64,000 nucleotides of DNA from Streptosporangium brasiliense (GCF_030811595.1 NZ_JAUSRB010000002.1:6448001-6512000); one strand, 5' to 3'; positions 1 to 8,529 are shown, counted from the first letter of the stretch. Program-made: numbers and translations. Notes: generated from the letters alone by a model not told the origin.

Positions 1-1
1 G

Positions 2-520
2 CGCAACGGTCGCCAGGACATCGTCGCCGGCAACGCGCTGGCCCGCGCCCTGCACGCACCGGTCTTCGACAGCCCCACCACCGCGCAGCACGGCCGTGCC
101 AACATCGCCCGCTACATCTTCCTCGACCCGGGCTCCAAGCAGTTCTTCGTCGACTGGGACGAGGCCGCCGTCGCCACTGCCGCACTGCTGCGCGCCGAGG
201 CCGGACGCGAGCCCCACGACCGGGCCCTGCGCGAACTCGTCGGCGAACTGTCCACACTCAGCACCGAGTTCCGCGGCCGGTGGGCCGCCCACGACGTCCG
301 CATCCGCCACGACGGCACCAAGCGGCTATGGCACCCAGAGGTCGGCGGCCTGGAGCTGACCTACCAGTCCCTCGACCTGCCCGTGTCCAACCGGACGGTG
401 TACGACCTCACCATCTACACCGCCGAACCGGGCACCGCCTTCGAAGACCGCCTCACACTCCTCGCCAGCCTGGCAGCCACCCAGCCCGAGGAGACACACT
501 CCACCGACCAGCCGCGCTGA
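2..520 (+). CDS. XRE-family regulator, C-terminal MmyB-like ligand-binding domain (5' end cut off)
   Basis: The open frame enters from the window edge and runs 172 residues to a TGA. The visible part resembles the MmyB-like C-terminal domain of actinobacterial XRE regulators, with blocks such as NALARALH, ARYIFLDPG, RIRHDGTKRLWHPEVG and LTIYTAEPGT. In this family an N-terminal HTH binds DNA and this PAS-like domain is thought to bind a small, possibly fatty-acid-like, ligand. The HTH is outside the window, so the start and full length are unknown. The next gene lies on the other strand after a 245-nt gap in which I see nothing notable. Confidence 0.85.
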   Translation, partial: RNGRQDIVAGNALARALHAPVFDSPTTAQHGRANIARYIFLDPGSKQFFVDWDEAAVATAALLRAEAGREPHDRALRELVGELSTLSTEFRGRWAAHDVRIRHDGTKRLWHPEVGGLELTYQSLDLPVSNRTVYDLTIYTAEPGTAFEDRLTLLASLAATQPEETHSTDQPR

Positions 521-765
521 AGCGCCGACCTTCAACCGGTGCTCTCCGGGATCACGGGCGGGCTCCGTCGAGGTCGTCACGGTTCAGCTGGATACGCGAG
601 GAGACCAGGCGCTGAGTGCCGGCCACATGAGGGGAGGGGCATCACGACCGGCGGGGAAATGCCGGTCCACGACGCCGTTGCCTCCGTGATCACGCTCGTT
701 CGGGGCTCATGACATGTTTCTTGCCGGCCCCCAGCCAGGCCGGCGGGCATCCGGGCATCGAGCCG

Positions 766-1533
766 CTACCGCTTGTGGCGCCGGCGCGCGACATGGACGG
801 TGATGTCGGCGGCAAGCTCGACCGTCTCAGGCAGGACCTGCATGATCCGGCTGAACACCTGCTCCTGCTCCAAGGCCGGCAGTACGAGATAAGCCGAGAC
901 GGTCGAGAGATGGCCGATGTAGTCGCGGGCACTCAGGGTCAAGCGCCGCTCGACCACGGACTGCTGGACATCGGTGAACCACCGCGAGCGCTGGAGTTCC
1001 GTCCCCGGCCACTGCATGTCGTTCTCCGGAGGCGTCCCGTCGGGAGAGGGGACCTCGTCGCTCGCCAGGAACGGCGACCGCGCCGCGCGGACAGCTTCCT
1101 GCACAGCCGGGTCAGCCAGTTGGATCGGCCCGCCGAACGAGGCGAACACGCCACCCGGCTCAAGTAGCGCGGCCATGCGTGACCACCGATCCTGCGGGTC
1201 GGTCCAATGCAACGCCGCTGCCGCATAGACCAGCCCGTACCTCTCGCCCGGTCGCAGGTCCTCGAACGCGGCTTGCACGGTTGTGACGTCTGCCGGCACG
1301 TGCTTGCGCAGCTCGGCGAGCATGGCCCCATCGGGCTCGGTCGCGGTGACCGTGACCCCTCGTTGAGCGAACAGGCGGGTTGCTTTGCCGGTCCCGGCGC
1401 CGATTTCGAGGGCAGTCCGCACCGGCTGTGCCGCGTACGCCATCACCATGTCGAAAAGCTCCACGGGATACCCCGGCCGGAACCGTTCGTACGCTTCGGC
1501 CATCACTCCGAAACTCAGTGCGCGATCAGACAT
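766..1533 (-). CDS. class I SAM-dependent methyltransferase
   Basis: A 255-residue protein with a Rossmann-fold methyltransferase core. Motif I, the SAM-binding loop EIGAGTGKA, lies near residue 45, followed by the acidic strand end TATEPDGAM and a later block AAALHWTD typical of Methyltransf_11 enzymes. The substrate cannot be told from sequence. I prefer the ATG at 1533 to the one at 1542 because an AGGAT stretch sits about 8 nt upstream of 1533, while 1542 has no ribosome site. It is transcribed away from the HxlR gene behind it, with about 100 nt between, and may or may not be co-transcribed with it. Confidence 0.85.
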   Translation of the reverse strand: MSDRALSFGVMAEAYERFRPGYPVELFDMVMAYAAQPVRTALEIGAGTGKATRLFAQRGVTVTATEPDGAMLAELRKHVPADVTTVQAAFEDLRPGERYGLVYAAAALHWTDPQDRWSRMAALLEPGGVFASFGGPIQLADPAVQEAVRAARSPFLASDEVPSPDGTPPENDMQWPGTELQRSRWFTDVQQSVVERRLTLSARDYIGHLSTVSAYLVLPALEQEQVFSRIMQVLPETVELAADITVHVARRRHKR

Positions 1534-1636
1534 GCCGATCATCCTGACTCATCGACCGCGGCGGCGGACGCGGGGCTTGAGCGGCAACCGAACGGCAGTC
1601 ACGTTAAGACAAAGGTCAGGGCGGGGGCCGTTGCGG

Positions 1637-2140
1637 TCACCGTTGATCGGCGTTTTCTTGCTCGGCGGCCGCGGCGTAGGCGGCGTCGAGGCGCTCGAAC
1701 GGGCCTGGACCGTCGTGCGGCTTCGGCGGGGCGCCGAGGTGACGGACGCGAAGCTCGTCCATGAGCTCCTCGACGAACGCCGGACCCTCATCACGCATGA
1801 GCTGCTGCCGGCTCCGGAGCTCCTCGCTGCCCGGGCGCCAGTCGAGGCCCCAGTTGCCGAGGGCGTAGATGATCGGAAGAGTCTGGATGCCGGCTTCAGT
1901 GAGGCTGTAGCGAGCGCGCTGCCCCCGCGCGGCGGTGCCGCGGGTGAGGATCCCGGCCTCGACGAGCCGCACGAGGCGGTCGGCGAGGATGTTCGAGGCG
2001 ATGCCCTCGATCGACCCGGTGAGCAGCGCCCGAAAGTGGCGGCGGTCGCCGAAGATGACGTCGCGCAGCACGAGCAACGACCAGCGATCTCCGAGCACCT
2101 CGACGGCGGCGTTGATCGGACACCCGGACCGTGGTTCCAC
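1637..2140 (-). CDS. HxlR-family winged-helix regulator
   Basis: This 167-residue protein has the HxlR pattern: a cysteine near the N-terminus (SGCPINAAVEVLGDRWSL), the recognition region FRALLTGSIEGIASNILADR, then the wing GQRARYSLTEAG. HxlR proteins are dimeric, often redox- or aldehyde-responsive, and act on divergent neighbours. The GTG start at 2140 follows a strong AAGGAGG site. It is transcribed divergently from the RibD/DHFR-like gene at 2214, and a near-perfect dyad lies between the two, so autoregulation plus control of the neighbour is the likely role. The C-terminal tail beyond about residue 115 is longer than in minimal HxlR proteins. Confidence 0.9.
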   Translation of the reverse strand: MEPRSGCPINAAVEVLGDRWSLLVLRDVIFGDRRHFRALLTGSIEGIASNILADRLVRLVEAGILTRGTAARGQRARYSLTEAGIQTLPIIYALGNWGLDWRPGSEELRSRQQLMRDEGPAFVEELMDELRVRHLGAPPKPHDGPGPFERLDAAYAAAAEQENADQR

Positions 2141-2175
2141 GATTCCTCCTTGACAGGTATTTTGCTCTCAATATA

Positions 2176-2196
2176 GTGGTTGCAGAATGCAATCAC
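2176..2196. promoter_or_regulatory. dyad operator between the HxlR gene and the reductase gene
   Basis: A 21-nt inverted repeat with arms GTGgTTGCA and TGCAAtCAC around a GAA centre; only one position per arm breaks the symmetry. It sits in the 73-nt divergent intergenic region, close to the start of the reductase gene at 2214. Position and symmetry match an HxlR operator. That HxlR binds here is inference. Confidence 0.7.
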
Positions 2197-2213
2197 TTTT
2201 GGAAGAGGAGTTG

Positions 2214-2810
2214 ATGGGCCGCTTCGTCTACTCGATGCAGGTATCCCTCGACCTGCGCATCGAGCAAGTCCCGGGGGACAACGGTGCCGGCGAGTGGCTG
2301 CGCATCGGCAAGGAACTGCACCGCGAGGCCAACGCGCAGACGCAGGCGCTCGCCCTCATGGTCCACGGCCGGGTCTACTACGAGGCCATGGAGGAATACT
2401 GGCCACGGGCGCGCGAGGACGCGTCGCTGCCGGATGTCATGCGTGAGTACGGCGAGATCTGGACCGCCAAGCCCAAGGTGCTCATCTCCCGCACGCGCCG
2501 CAGCGCCGATCACAACACCCGGATCATCGGTGGAGACGACGCGATCGAGCAGCTCGCCGCCCTGCGGGCCGAGACCGACGGCAGCACCAGTGTGGGCGGC
2601 GCGGCGCTCGCGACGCAGCTGCTCCGGGCGGGGCTTCTTGACGAGTTGCTGCTCTTCACCCATCCCGCGATCCTCGGCTTCGGCAGGCCGCTGTTCGACG
2701 ACTACGACCTGCCGATCGATCTCGACCTGCTGGAGCAGCGATCGTTCGAGCAGGGCGTCACGATGCATCGCTACGCCATCCGGGACGCAAAGGAGGCGAG
2801 CTCGTGCTGA
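2214..2810 (+). CDS. dihydrofolate-reductase-like (RibD C-terminal) family protein
   Basis: A 198-residue protein of the RibD C-terminal/DHFR-like fold, widespread in actinomycetes as a stand-alone reductase of unknown substrate. Family marks are the N-terminal FVYSMQVSLD, the VHGRVYYEAME block, and the nucleotide-loop region VGGAALATQLLRAGLLDEL with LGFGRPLF following. The first ATG in frame (2187) lies within the operator region, so I start at 2214, where a GGAAGAGGAG site lies 3 nt upstream. The last codons overlap the metallo-hydrolase start by 7 nt, which implies translational coupling. True dihydrofolate reductase activity should not be assumed. Confidence 0.85.
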   Translation: MGRFVYSMQVSLDLRIEQVPGDNGAGEWLRIGKELHREANAQTQALALMVHGRVYYEAMEEYWPRAREDASLPDVMREYGEIWTAKPKVLISRTRRSADHNTRIIGGDDAIEQLAALRAETDGSTSVGGAALATQLLRAGLLDELLLFTHPAILGFGRPLFDDYDLPIDLDLLEQRSFEQGVTMHRYAIRDAKEASSC

Positions 2811-3640
2811 GGCAGGTCGCGGAGGGTGTGTGGGTCCACGAGAGCGAGTTCGTGCAGAGCAACGCCGTTGCGGTGCTGGGCCGGGCCGGTGTGCTGCTCA
2901 TCGACCCCGGGGTGACCGGCTCCGAGATCGGCTGCCTCGCGAACGACCTTCGCGAGTTGGGTCAGCCCGTTGTGGCAGGGTTTTCCACGCATCCGGACTG
3001 GGATCACCTGCTCTGGCACGCCCGGCTCGGTGAGGTGCCCCGTTACGGTACGGCGCGCTGCGCGGCCACTGTCCGAGATCAGCTGTCGGACGCAGGTGCG
3101 AAGGCCCGCATCGCCGCCCACCTGCTGGAGACGGAAATCGCCGGGCAGGTACCGCTGGACCTGCTCGGCCTCATCACCGGCCTGCCCGCCGAAACCGCGC
3201 AGATTCCTTGGGACGGCCCCGGGGTCCGGATCATCGAGCATCAAGCGCATGCCCCGGGCCATGCGGCGCTGTTGATCGAGGAACGCGGGGTTCTCGTCGC
3301 CGGCGACATGCTTTCTGATGTCTTGATCCCGATGCTCGACCTGGACGGCACCGCTGACCCGATCGAGGACCACCTCGCCGCCCTGCGGCTGCTGGAGGGC
3401 GTGGCGGGCGGCGTTGATGTCGTCGTCCCGGGCCACGGTTCCGTCGGCGGATCCGACCAGATACAGGCACGGATCGAACAGGATCGGGCGTACGTACTCG
3501 CGTTGCGGAACGGCCAAGTCCCCGCCGACTCACGGGTCGGCCCATCGGCCAAGCCTGGCTGGGAGTGGGTGAGCGACGTGCACGAAGGGCAACTCCAACG
3601 CCTCGCCCAGAGAAGCGAGCACGACGGGGCGCCCCGCTAG
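2804..3640 (+). CDS. MBL-fold metallo-hydrolase
   Basis: A 278-residue metallo-beta-lactamase-fold protein. The zinc motif appears as THPDWDH near residue 60 (H-x-D-x-D-H), with a further ligand region HAPGHAALL, the bridging aspartate in VLVAGDM, and the C-terminal VVPGHGSVGG. These cover the ligands expected for a dinuclear site. The substrate is unknown; relatives include lactonases, glyoxalase-II-like thioesterases and SARP-cluster hydrolases. The GTG start overlaps the stop of the reductase gene, so the two form an operon controlled from the HxlR operator. Confidence 0.88.
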   Translation: MLRQVAEGVWVHESEFVQSNAVAVLGRAGVLLIDPGVTGSEIGCLANDLRELGQPVVAGFSTHPDWDHLLWHARLGEVPRYGTARCAATVRDQLSDAGAKARIAAHLLETEIAGQVPLDLLGLITGLPAETAQIPWDGPGVRIIEHQAHAPGHAALLIEERGVLVAGDMLSDVLIPMLDLDGTADPIEDHLAALRLLEGVAGGVDVVVPGHGSVGGSDQIQARIEQDRAYVLALRNGQVPADSRVGPSAKPGWEWVSDVHEGQLQRLAQRSEHDGAPR

Positions 3641-3762
3641 CGATCGGTGTGCGACACAGCCGGTGCGCGCGGGTCGCCGGCCGGGATCCGGGGCAGCGGC
3701 ACGACGTTCTCCAGGGTGGTCGGGCTGGTCAGCGGGGGTTGCCCCCTCTGTGGCGGCGAGCT

Positions 3763-4042
3763 GGGCGTCCGCGGGGGGCCTGTGGACGACGCCGACGGAG
3801 ACCTTGACGCCGGCGGCGATGGTGCGGATGGATTCCCCGCGCTTGCGGCGGGCCAGGATCGCGGCGCGTTCGTCGTCGCCGACCACGGGTCGGCGGCCAC
3901 CGACCCGGCCGCGGCGGCGGGCCGCCTCCAGGCCGTCCTCGGTCTTGCGGACGATATGGCGGGTGCCGGAGATGGCCTCGTGGTACGCGACGGCTTCGGG
4001 GCTCGTGATGGTGCTGACCGAGGTGATCGAGTTCGGCGCCAA
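3763..4042 (-). pseudogene. relic of a serine recombinase/resolvase C-terminal region
   Basis: The reverse strand encodes KTEDGLEAARRRGRVGGRRP followed by a helix-turn-helix region RGESIRTIAAGVKVSVGVVHR. This is the junction helix and DNA-binding end of small serine recombinases (resolvase/invertase type). The catalytic N-terminal domain with its active serine is missing: upstream residues (up to position 4042) do not match it. Downstream the frame runs into the converging hydrolase gene. I read it as a decayed end of a mobile element, not a working gene. No flanking inverted repeats could be assigned. Confidence 0.6.
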
Positions 4043-4171
4043 CCCTGAGGGCGGACGCGTCCGGGCGGGACGGGTCTCGCTCAGCTCACACCCCGCTGGT
4101 GACCGCTACCTTGCCAGATAACGAAGGCTGTTCCGCAACGGGGCATGGGCGCCGCTCGCTCGCTGCGCCGT

Positions 4172-4783
4172 TCACACCTCATTGGACCAGCAGGGTTGGG
4201 TCGGCTCATCCACCCGGCGGTGGAGCCCGTCGAACATGACGGCCAGAAGCTGATCACGATGTGCGGGGGTCCGCTCCGCCGCCCAGGCGACTGAAGCGAT
4301 CAGAGAAAAAAGGGCGGAAGCGTCAATATCGGGTCGGATCGTCCCTGTGTGCTGGGCTCTGGCCAGTAGTTGCGCCCCGGCGGCCTTGACGGCTTGGCAG
4401 GTGGCGTGGAGTTCGGATGTGGGGTCGGCGAGGCTGTCGACGAGGGCGTCGACCAGGCCGCGATAGGCCATGGCGTGCTCGACCGCGGCCGTCATCCAGG
4501 TGGCCAGGGCCTGGCGCGGGGAGGGGGAGGCGAGCAGCTCGTCTGAGCGGGCTTGCAGGCCGCGCAGGCTTTCGCCCAGCAATGCCTCCAGTAGTGCCTG
4601 GCGGGTCGGGAAGTGCCGGTAGAGGGTCACGTTGCCGACGCCGGCGGTGCGCGCGATGTCGTTCAAGGAGGCGCCAACGCCGTGCTCGGCGAAAGCCGTC
4701 CGGGCGGTCGTCAAGAGCCGCTCGTAATTGCGTCGCGCATCTTTGCGCCCTACGGGCCGGGCCTGCGTTGATCGATCCACCAC
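4172..4783 (-). CDS. TetR-family regulator
   Basis: A 203-residue TetR protein with the N-terminal HTH TAFAEHGVGASLNDIARTAG-VGNVTLYRHFPTRQALLEALL and a helical C-terminal ligand domain. An ATG at 4825 would extend the protein by 14 residues, but it lies inside the operator dyad. The GTG at 4783 has GGAGG 6 nt upstream, so I use that. It is divergent from the 14-TM MFS gene at 4888, and two copies of a CGAGGA-N3-TCCTCG dyad lie between. This is the standard arrangement of a drug-responsive repressor controlling an efflux pump and itself. Confidence 0.9.
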   Translation of the reverse strand: MVDRSTQARPVGRKDARRNYERLLTTARTAFAEHGVGASLNDIARTAGVGNVTLYRHFPTRQALLEALLGESLRGLQARSDELLASPSPRQALATWMTAAVEHAMAYRGLVDALVDSLADPTSELHATCQAVKAAGAQLLARAQHTGTIRPDIDASALFSLIASVAWAAERTPAHRDQLLAVMFDGLHRRVDEPTQPCWSNEV

Positions 4784-4809
4784 GGAAACCCTCCACACAT
4801 TTGCCAAAA

Positions 4810-4861
4810 CGAGGAAGCTCCTCATATCTTAGCTCACCGAAAGCGAGGAGGTTCCTCGTTT
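4810..4861. promoter_or_regulatory. paired TetR operators
   Basis: Two dyads with the same core lie in the divergent gap. At 4844-4858 CGAGGA-GGT-TCCTCG is perfect and extends outward to 4841-4861 with one break. At 4810-4824 CGAGGA-AGC-TCCTCA has one mismatch. Centres are 34 bp apart. The first copy overlaps the upstream alternative ATG of the TetR gene; the second is 27 nt before the MFS start. Confidence 0.75.
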
Positions 4862-4887
4862 ATTTGGGTACCATTCTGAGGAGTGCC

Positions 4888-6366
4888 ATGACCGAGCACA
4901 GCACGCACGTGGCGAGAGCGGGATCCGGGCCCGCCGGTGCCGCCCGACAGCAGCGCCACCCCGGCTTGGTGCTCGCCATCGTGCTGATCTGTCAGACGAT
5001 GTTCATCCTGGACACCAACGTGGTGAACATCGCCCTCCCCGACATCCAGCACGACCTCGGCTTCTCTGCGGCCGGCCTGTCCTGGGTGCTCAATGCCTAC
5101 ATGCTGGCCTTCGGAGGTCTGCTGCTGCTCGGCGGTCGCGTGGGCGACATCGTCGGCCAACGGCGGGCGCTCATCGGCGGGGTGGTCATCTTCACCGTCG
5201 CCTCACTGGCCGGAGGGCTGGCCACATCGGCTGGGATGCTGCTGGCGGCCCGTGCCGGTCAGGGGATCGGCGCCGCCATTGCCGCGCCGACCGTGCTCGC
5301 CCTCATCACCGTAGGCTTTCCGGACCCTGCGCGCAGGGCGCGGGCACTGGGGGCATACGCGGCAGTCTCCGGTTCCGGCGCCGCGATCGGCCTCATCGCC
5401 GGCGGCATGCTCACCGACTGGATCTCCTGGCGGTGGGTGCTGTTCATCAACGTGCCGATCGGCATCGTCCTGCTGATCCTGGCCCCGCTGTTCATCACCG
5501 AGACCGACCGCCACCCGGGCCGCTTCGATCTGGCCGGTTCGCTGACCTCGACGCTTGGCATGACCGCGCTCGTCTACGGCTTCATCCGCGCCGCTGAGCA
5601 GGGCTTTGGCGACGTGGTCACGCTCGGCGCGCTCGGCGTGGCCGCCGTCCTGCTGGTCCTGTTCGTGGCCGTCGAGTCCCGTGCCCGGCAGCCGATCGTC
5701 CCGCTGCGGCTGTTCGCTGACCGCAACCGCGCCGGTGGCTACGTCGTGCTGCTGTTCGTTCTGGCCGCGGGCAACGGCATGTTCTTCTTTCTCACCCAGT
5801 TCCTGCAGCAGGTCCGCGGGTACAGCCCGCTGCAGGCGGGATTCGCCTTCGTGCCGCTGGCCCTCGTGATCCTGGCCTCTTCCGGTGTAGCGGCCCGGCT
5901 GCTGCCGCGCCTGGGTGCCAAGACGCTGATTGCCGTCGGCGCAGGGGCGATCAGCCTGGCTCTGCTGTGGATGACGCAGCTGACGCCCCGGACCGACTAC
6001 GCCACGGCGCTGCTCGGCCCCATGATGATCGCCGGTCTTGGCATGGGCACCTTGCTGGTAGGAGCCACCACCGTGTTGTCCTCCGGGATCCGGGCCGAGG
6101 ATGCCGGTGCCGCCTCGGGCCTGCTCAATGTCATGCAGCAGATCGGTGGTGCGCTGGGGCTGGCCATCCTCGTCACGGTGTTCGGCGCAGCCACGCGCGC
6201 TTCGCGTGGACCGGCCCACCAGGTCCTCACCGAGGGAGTCACCGCGGCCTTCACCGTCGCAGCCGTATTCACCGCCGGCGCAGTCCTCCTGGCCCTGACC
6301 ATGAAGAACCGGCCGGCTCCCACAGCCGAATCCGAATCCGCAGCCGCAGAGGAGCTCACCCGATGA
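4888..6366 (+). CDS. MFS drug-efflux transporter, DHA2 (14-TM, EmrB/QacA) family
   Basis: A 492-residue membrane protein of the proton-driven DHA2 multidrug family. Visible marks are motif D1-like LDTNVVNIALPDIQHDL after TM1, motif A GGRVGDIVGQRRAL between TM2 and TM3, and motif C-like AVSGSGAAIGLIAGG in TM5. Length and hydrophobic pattern fit 14 helices. The ATG follows GAGGAG by 4 nt. Divergent TetR and twin operators indicate substrate-induced expression. The exported compound is unknown. Confidence 0.92.
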   Translation: MTEHSTHVARAGSGPAGAARQQRHPGLVLAIVLICQTMFILDTNVVNIALPDIQHDLGFSAAGLSWVLNAYMLAFGGLLLLGGRVGDIVGQRRALIGGVVIFTVASLAGGLATSAGMLLAARAGQGIGAAIAAPTVLALITVGFPDPARRARALGAYAAVSGSGAAIGLIAGGMLTDWISWRWVLFINVPIGIVLLILAPLFITETDRHPGRFDLAGSLTSTLGMTALVYGFIRAAEQGFGDVVTLGALGVAAVLLVLFVAVESRARQPIVPLRLFADRNRAGGYVVLLFVLAAGNGMFFFLTQFLQQVRGYSPLQAGFAFVPLALVILASSGVAARLLPRLGAKTLIAVGAGAISLALLWMTQLTPRTDYATALLGPMMIAGLGMGTLLVGATTVLSSGIRAEDAGAASGLLNVMQQIGGALGLAILVTVFGAATRASRGPAHQVLTEGVTAAFTVAAVFTAGAVLLALTMKNRPAPTAESESAAAEELTR

Positions 6367-6377
6367 CGTAGGGAGCA

Positions 6378-6402
6378 ATCTCATCTGCGCCGGCGATGAG
6401 AT
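6378..6402 (+). terminator. hairpin after the MFS gene
   Basis: Perfect 8-bp arms ATCTCATC and GATGAGAT with a 9-nt loop, starting 12 nt after the MFS stop. There is no T-run, which is common for GC-rich actinomycete terminators, so its terminator role is inferred from position. Confidence 0.5.
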
Positions 6403-6530
6403 GCAGGAACGGGACCCAGCGTACGTTCTCCGTCTCGGAGGCGGGCCGGGCCGGCGCCCGCGGGCCCGGGGCCGCGGTGGGGGAGGGCCTTACCGGGGGC
6501 GCTCTTCCCCTGTGGTCCGGCCGGCCCCGG

Positions 6531-6920
6531 CTACGGCATCTTCTCGGCGGCGAGCCCCAGCGGCACGTACAGGTGGGGTTCGGCGGTGACGATCGGCCAC
6601 CCGGTCTGCACGGCGATCAGGCAGCAGTGCGCGGCGCACACGTCGCGGCGCAGCTCGGGGTGGGGGGCCACCAGGTAGGCGGCGTTCTCGAGGTCGACCC
6701 TGTCGCTGAGCGCGTGGAGCGCGATCCCGGGGGAGGTCACCAGGTCGAAGAGTGTCTGCTGGGCCGCCGGGCGCAGGGCGATGGTCACCTGGTAGGCCGA
6801 GGCGGGGACCGCCAGGGTGGCACCGTCGCGCGTGGCGACGTTCAGCAGCGTCCGCCGGTAGACCTCGGGAGCGGCCGAGTATTGCAGCAGCGCGGAATGG
6901 TCGAAGATCTTGCCGTTCAC
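6531..6920 (-). CDS. PIN-domain-like protein (toxin candidate)
   Basis: A 129-residue protein with the outline of a PIN-fold nuclease: an early acidic residue in KIFDHSALL, a mid-protein DLENAAYLVA, then DVCAAHCCLIAVQTGWPIVT ending in AEPHLY, comparable to the usual AxxxGxxIVTxD block. The last acidic residue is E where PIN domains usually have D. Its GTG start overlaps the stop of the small gene before it (GTGA, 4 nt), the usual architecture of a VapBC-type pair with the antitoxin first. Ribonuclease activity is not proven by the sequence. Confidence 0.6.
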   Translation of the reverse strand: MNGKIFDHSALLQYSAAPEVYRRTLLNVATRDGATLAVPASAYQVTIALRPAAQQTLFDLVTSPGIALHALSDRVDLENAAYLVAPHPELRRDVCAAHCCLIAVQTGWPIVTAEPHLYVPLGLAAEKMP

Positions 6921-7132
6921 GCGCTGGCCCGTGCCGGGTCCTCGTCGCCGTGCCAGAACTGCTCCATGCGGGAAACGAGCGAGGGGTCGTGTCTGCGGAT
7001 CTCCTCGACCGCCCGGCCGGCCTCGGCGATCTGGCCGGGGGTGGCGATGCGCACGGCCGAGACGAAGGTGCCGTACAGCCTCGCCCTGAGCTCATCGGGT
7101 CCGGGGGTCCGTGACTGCGCCTGATCACTCAT
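6917..7132 (-). CDS. small acidic protein preceding the PIN-like gene (antitoxin candidate)
   Basis: About 71 residues, helical and charged, with the core FVSAVRIATPGQIAEAGRAV and RRHDPSLVSRMEQFW. I do not recognise a DNA-binding motif or a named antitoxin family. Its place as first gene, its size and the 4-nt overlap with the PIN-like gene suggest an antitoxin. The start is uncertain between ATG 7132 and ATG 7144; neither has a well-spaced ribosome site. The upstream stretch at about 7185-7275 is markedly AT-rich for this genome and probably carries the promoter. Confidence 0.5.
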   Translation of the reverse strand: MSDQAQSRTPGPDELRARLYGTFVSAVRIATPGQIAEAGRAVEEIRRHDPSLVSRMEQFWHGDEDPARASA

Positions 7133-7359
7133 GCCCTTCACCATAGCGTGGCAGGTTCTTTCCCTCGCGGTTAACGCCTCTCCGACTCCAGAATTATTGA
7201 TCTACATTGTAAAGGCGCTCGGCCGGTTTCAAGATCATTTACAGCGGACTAAAGACTCAATCCCCGAAAAACAGGAGCTTTCGCGGGCCTGAGGGGAGCG
7301 GGGTGGGTCCGGCCCGGCGGGTGGGTGAGGGGCCGTACGGCCGCGCCCGCCGGGCCTTC

Positions 7360-8529
7360 TCAGGAGAGGGTGCGGGTGCGGGGGCGCAGGGCACCGGCCG
7401 AGGCGGCCATGAAGGCGGCCAGCAGGGTGGGGATGGCCAGGGCGCCGGGCAGGCCGATGATCTCGGCGGCGCCGCCGATGATGGCGGGCCCGGCGACGAG
7501 TCCGGCGTAGCCGACGGTGGCGACCTGGGCGATGGCCTCTCCCGCGCGGGCGGGGTCGTGGTTTCCGGCGGCGGAGAAGACCTGGGGGACGATGGTGGCC
7601 AGGCCGAGGCCGAACAGGGCGAAGCCGGTGATGGCGACGGGGATCTGGCCGATGAGCAGGGCGGTGGCCAGGCCGAGGGCGGCGATGAGGCCGGAGTAGC
7701 GGACCAGGCGGACGGGGCCGAGGTGGAGGGCGAGGCGGTCTCCGGCGAAGCGGCCGACGGTCATGGCGGTGGAGAAGACGGCGAAGCCGAGGGCGGCGAT
7801 GCCTTGGGGGGCGTGGAGGTCTTCGAAGAGGTAGACGGCGGTCCAGTCGACGGCTGCGCCTTCGCCGACGAGTCCGGCGAAGGCGACGACGCCCATGAGG
7901 ACGATCCAGCCTGACCAGCGGGCGCGGGTGGGGGGTGTGGTGGGTCGGGTGGTGGGGTGGGGGGTGGGCAGGAGGTGGCGTCGGGCGTAGAGGGAGATGA
8001 GGGCGAGGGGGATGCCGGTGGCGGCCAGGGTGGTGCCGGCGCTGAGGTCGAGCCAGGCGAACAGTCCGCCGATGCCTGCGCCGATGAGGCCGCCGACGCT
8101 GTACATGCCGTGGAAGGAAGACATGATGGGGCGGCGGTAGGCGCGTTCGACTTCGACGCCGTGGGCGTTCATGGCGACGTCGAGGGAGGCGTTGATGAGG
8201 CCGTACAGGAACAGGGCGGTGATGAGGAGGGGGAGGGTGGGGGCGTAGCCGGGGGGGATGAGGGCGAGGGAGGTGGCGACGGCGGCGGGGGTGAGGAGGC
8301 GGGCGCTGCCGAGGCGGTCGGTGAGGCGTCCGGCGAAGCGCATGCCGATGACGAGGCCGGCGGCGATGGCCAGGAGGCCGTAGCTGAGTTGTCCGTCGCT
8401 GAGGCCGAGGTCGTGTTTGACGGCGGGGATGCGGGCGGCCCAGGCGCCGGAGGCGGTGCCGAGGAGGGTGAAGAAGTAGGACACGGCTCGGCGGGCGTTG
8501 GTGGCCTGCTGGGTGGGTGTGTCGCTCAC
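7360..8529 (-). CDS. MFS transporter, 12-TM
   Basis: A 389-residue MFS protein beginning with a short cytosolic tail and TM1 (SYFFTLLGTASGAWAARIP), with motif A as MRFAGRLTDRLGSARLL. It resembles the YbjJ/fucose-permease-like branch, with long glycine/alanine-rich helices. The substrate is unknown. It lies about 50 nt downstream of the MarR gene on the same strand and is probably co-transcribed with it. Confidence 0.85.
   Translation of the reverse strand: MSDTPTQQATNARRAVSYFFTLLGTASGAWAARIPAVKHDLGLSDGQLSYGLLAIAAGLVIGMRFAGRLTDRLGSARLLTPAAVATSLALIPPGYAPTLPLLITALFLYGLINASLDVAMNAHGVEVERAYRRPIMSSFHGMYSVGGLIGAGIGGLFAWLDLSAGTTLAATGIPLALISLYARRHLLPTPHPTTRPTTPPTRARWSGWIVLMGVVAFAGLVGEGAAVDWTAVYLFEDLHAPQGIAALGFAVFSTAMTVGRFAGDRLALHLGPVRLVRYSGLIAALGLATALLIGQIPVAITGFALFGLGLATIVPQVFSAAGNHDPARAGEAIAQVATVGYAGLVAGPAIIGGAAEIIGLPGALAIPTLLAAFMAASAGALRPRTRTLS

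Noticed and set aside
1385-2176. 263-residue open frame on the plus strand
   Set aside because: It is the antisense shadow of the HxlR and methyltransferase genes; no domain and composition driven by third-position GC.
2214-2810. True dihydrofolate reductase (folA)
   Set aside because: The sequence is of the RibD C-terminal-like branch, whose substrates differ and are unknown.
5203-6384. 393-residue open frame antisense to the MFS gene
   Set aside because: Composition shadow; the plus strand encodes a clear 14-helix transporter.
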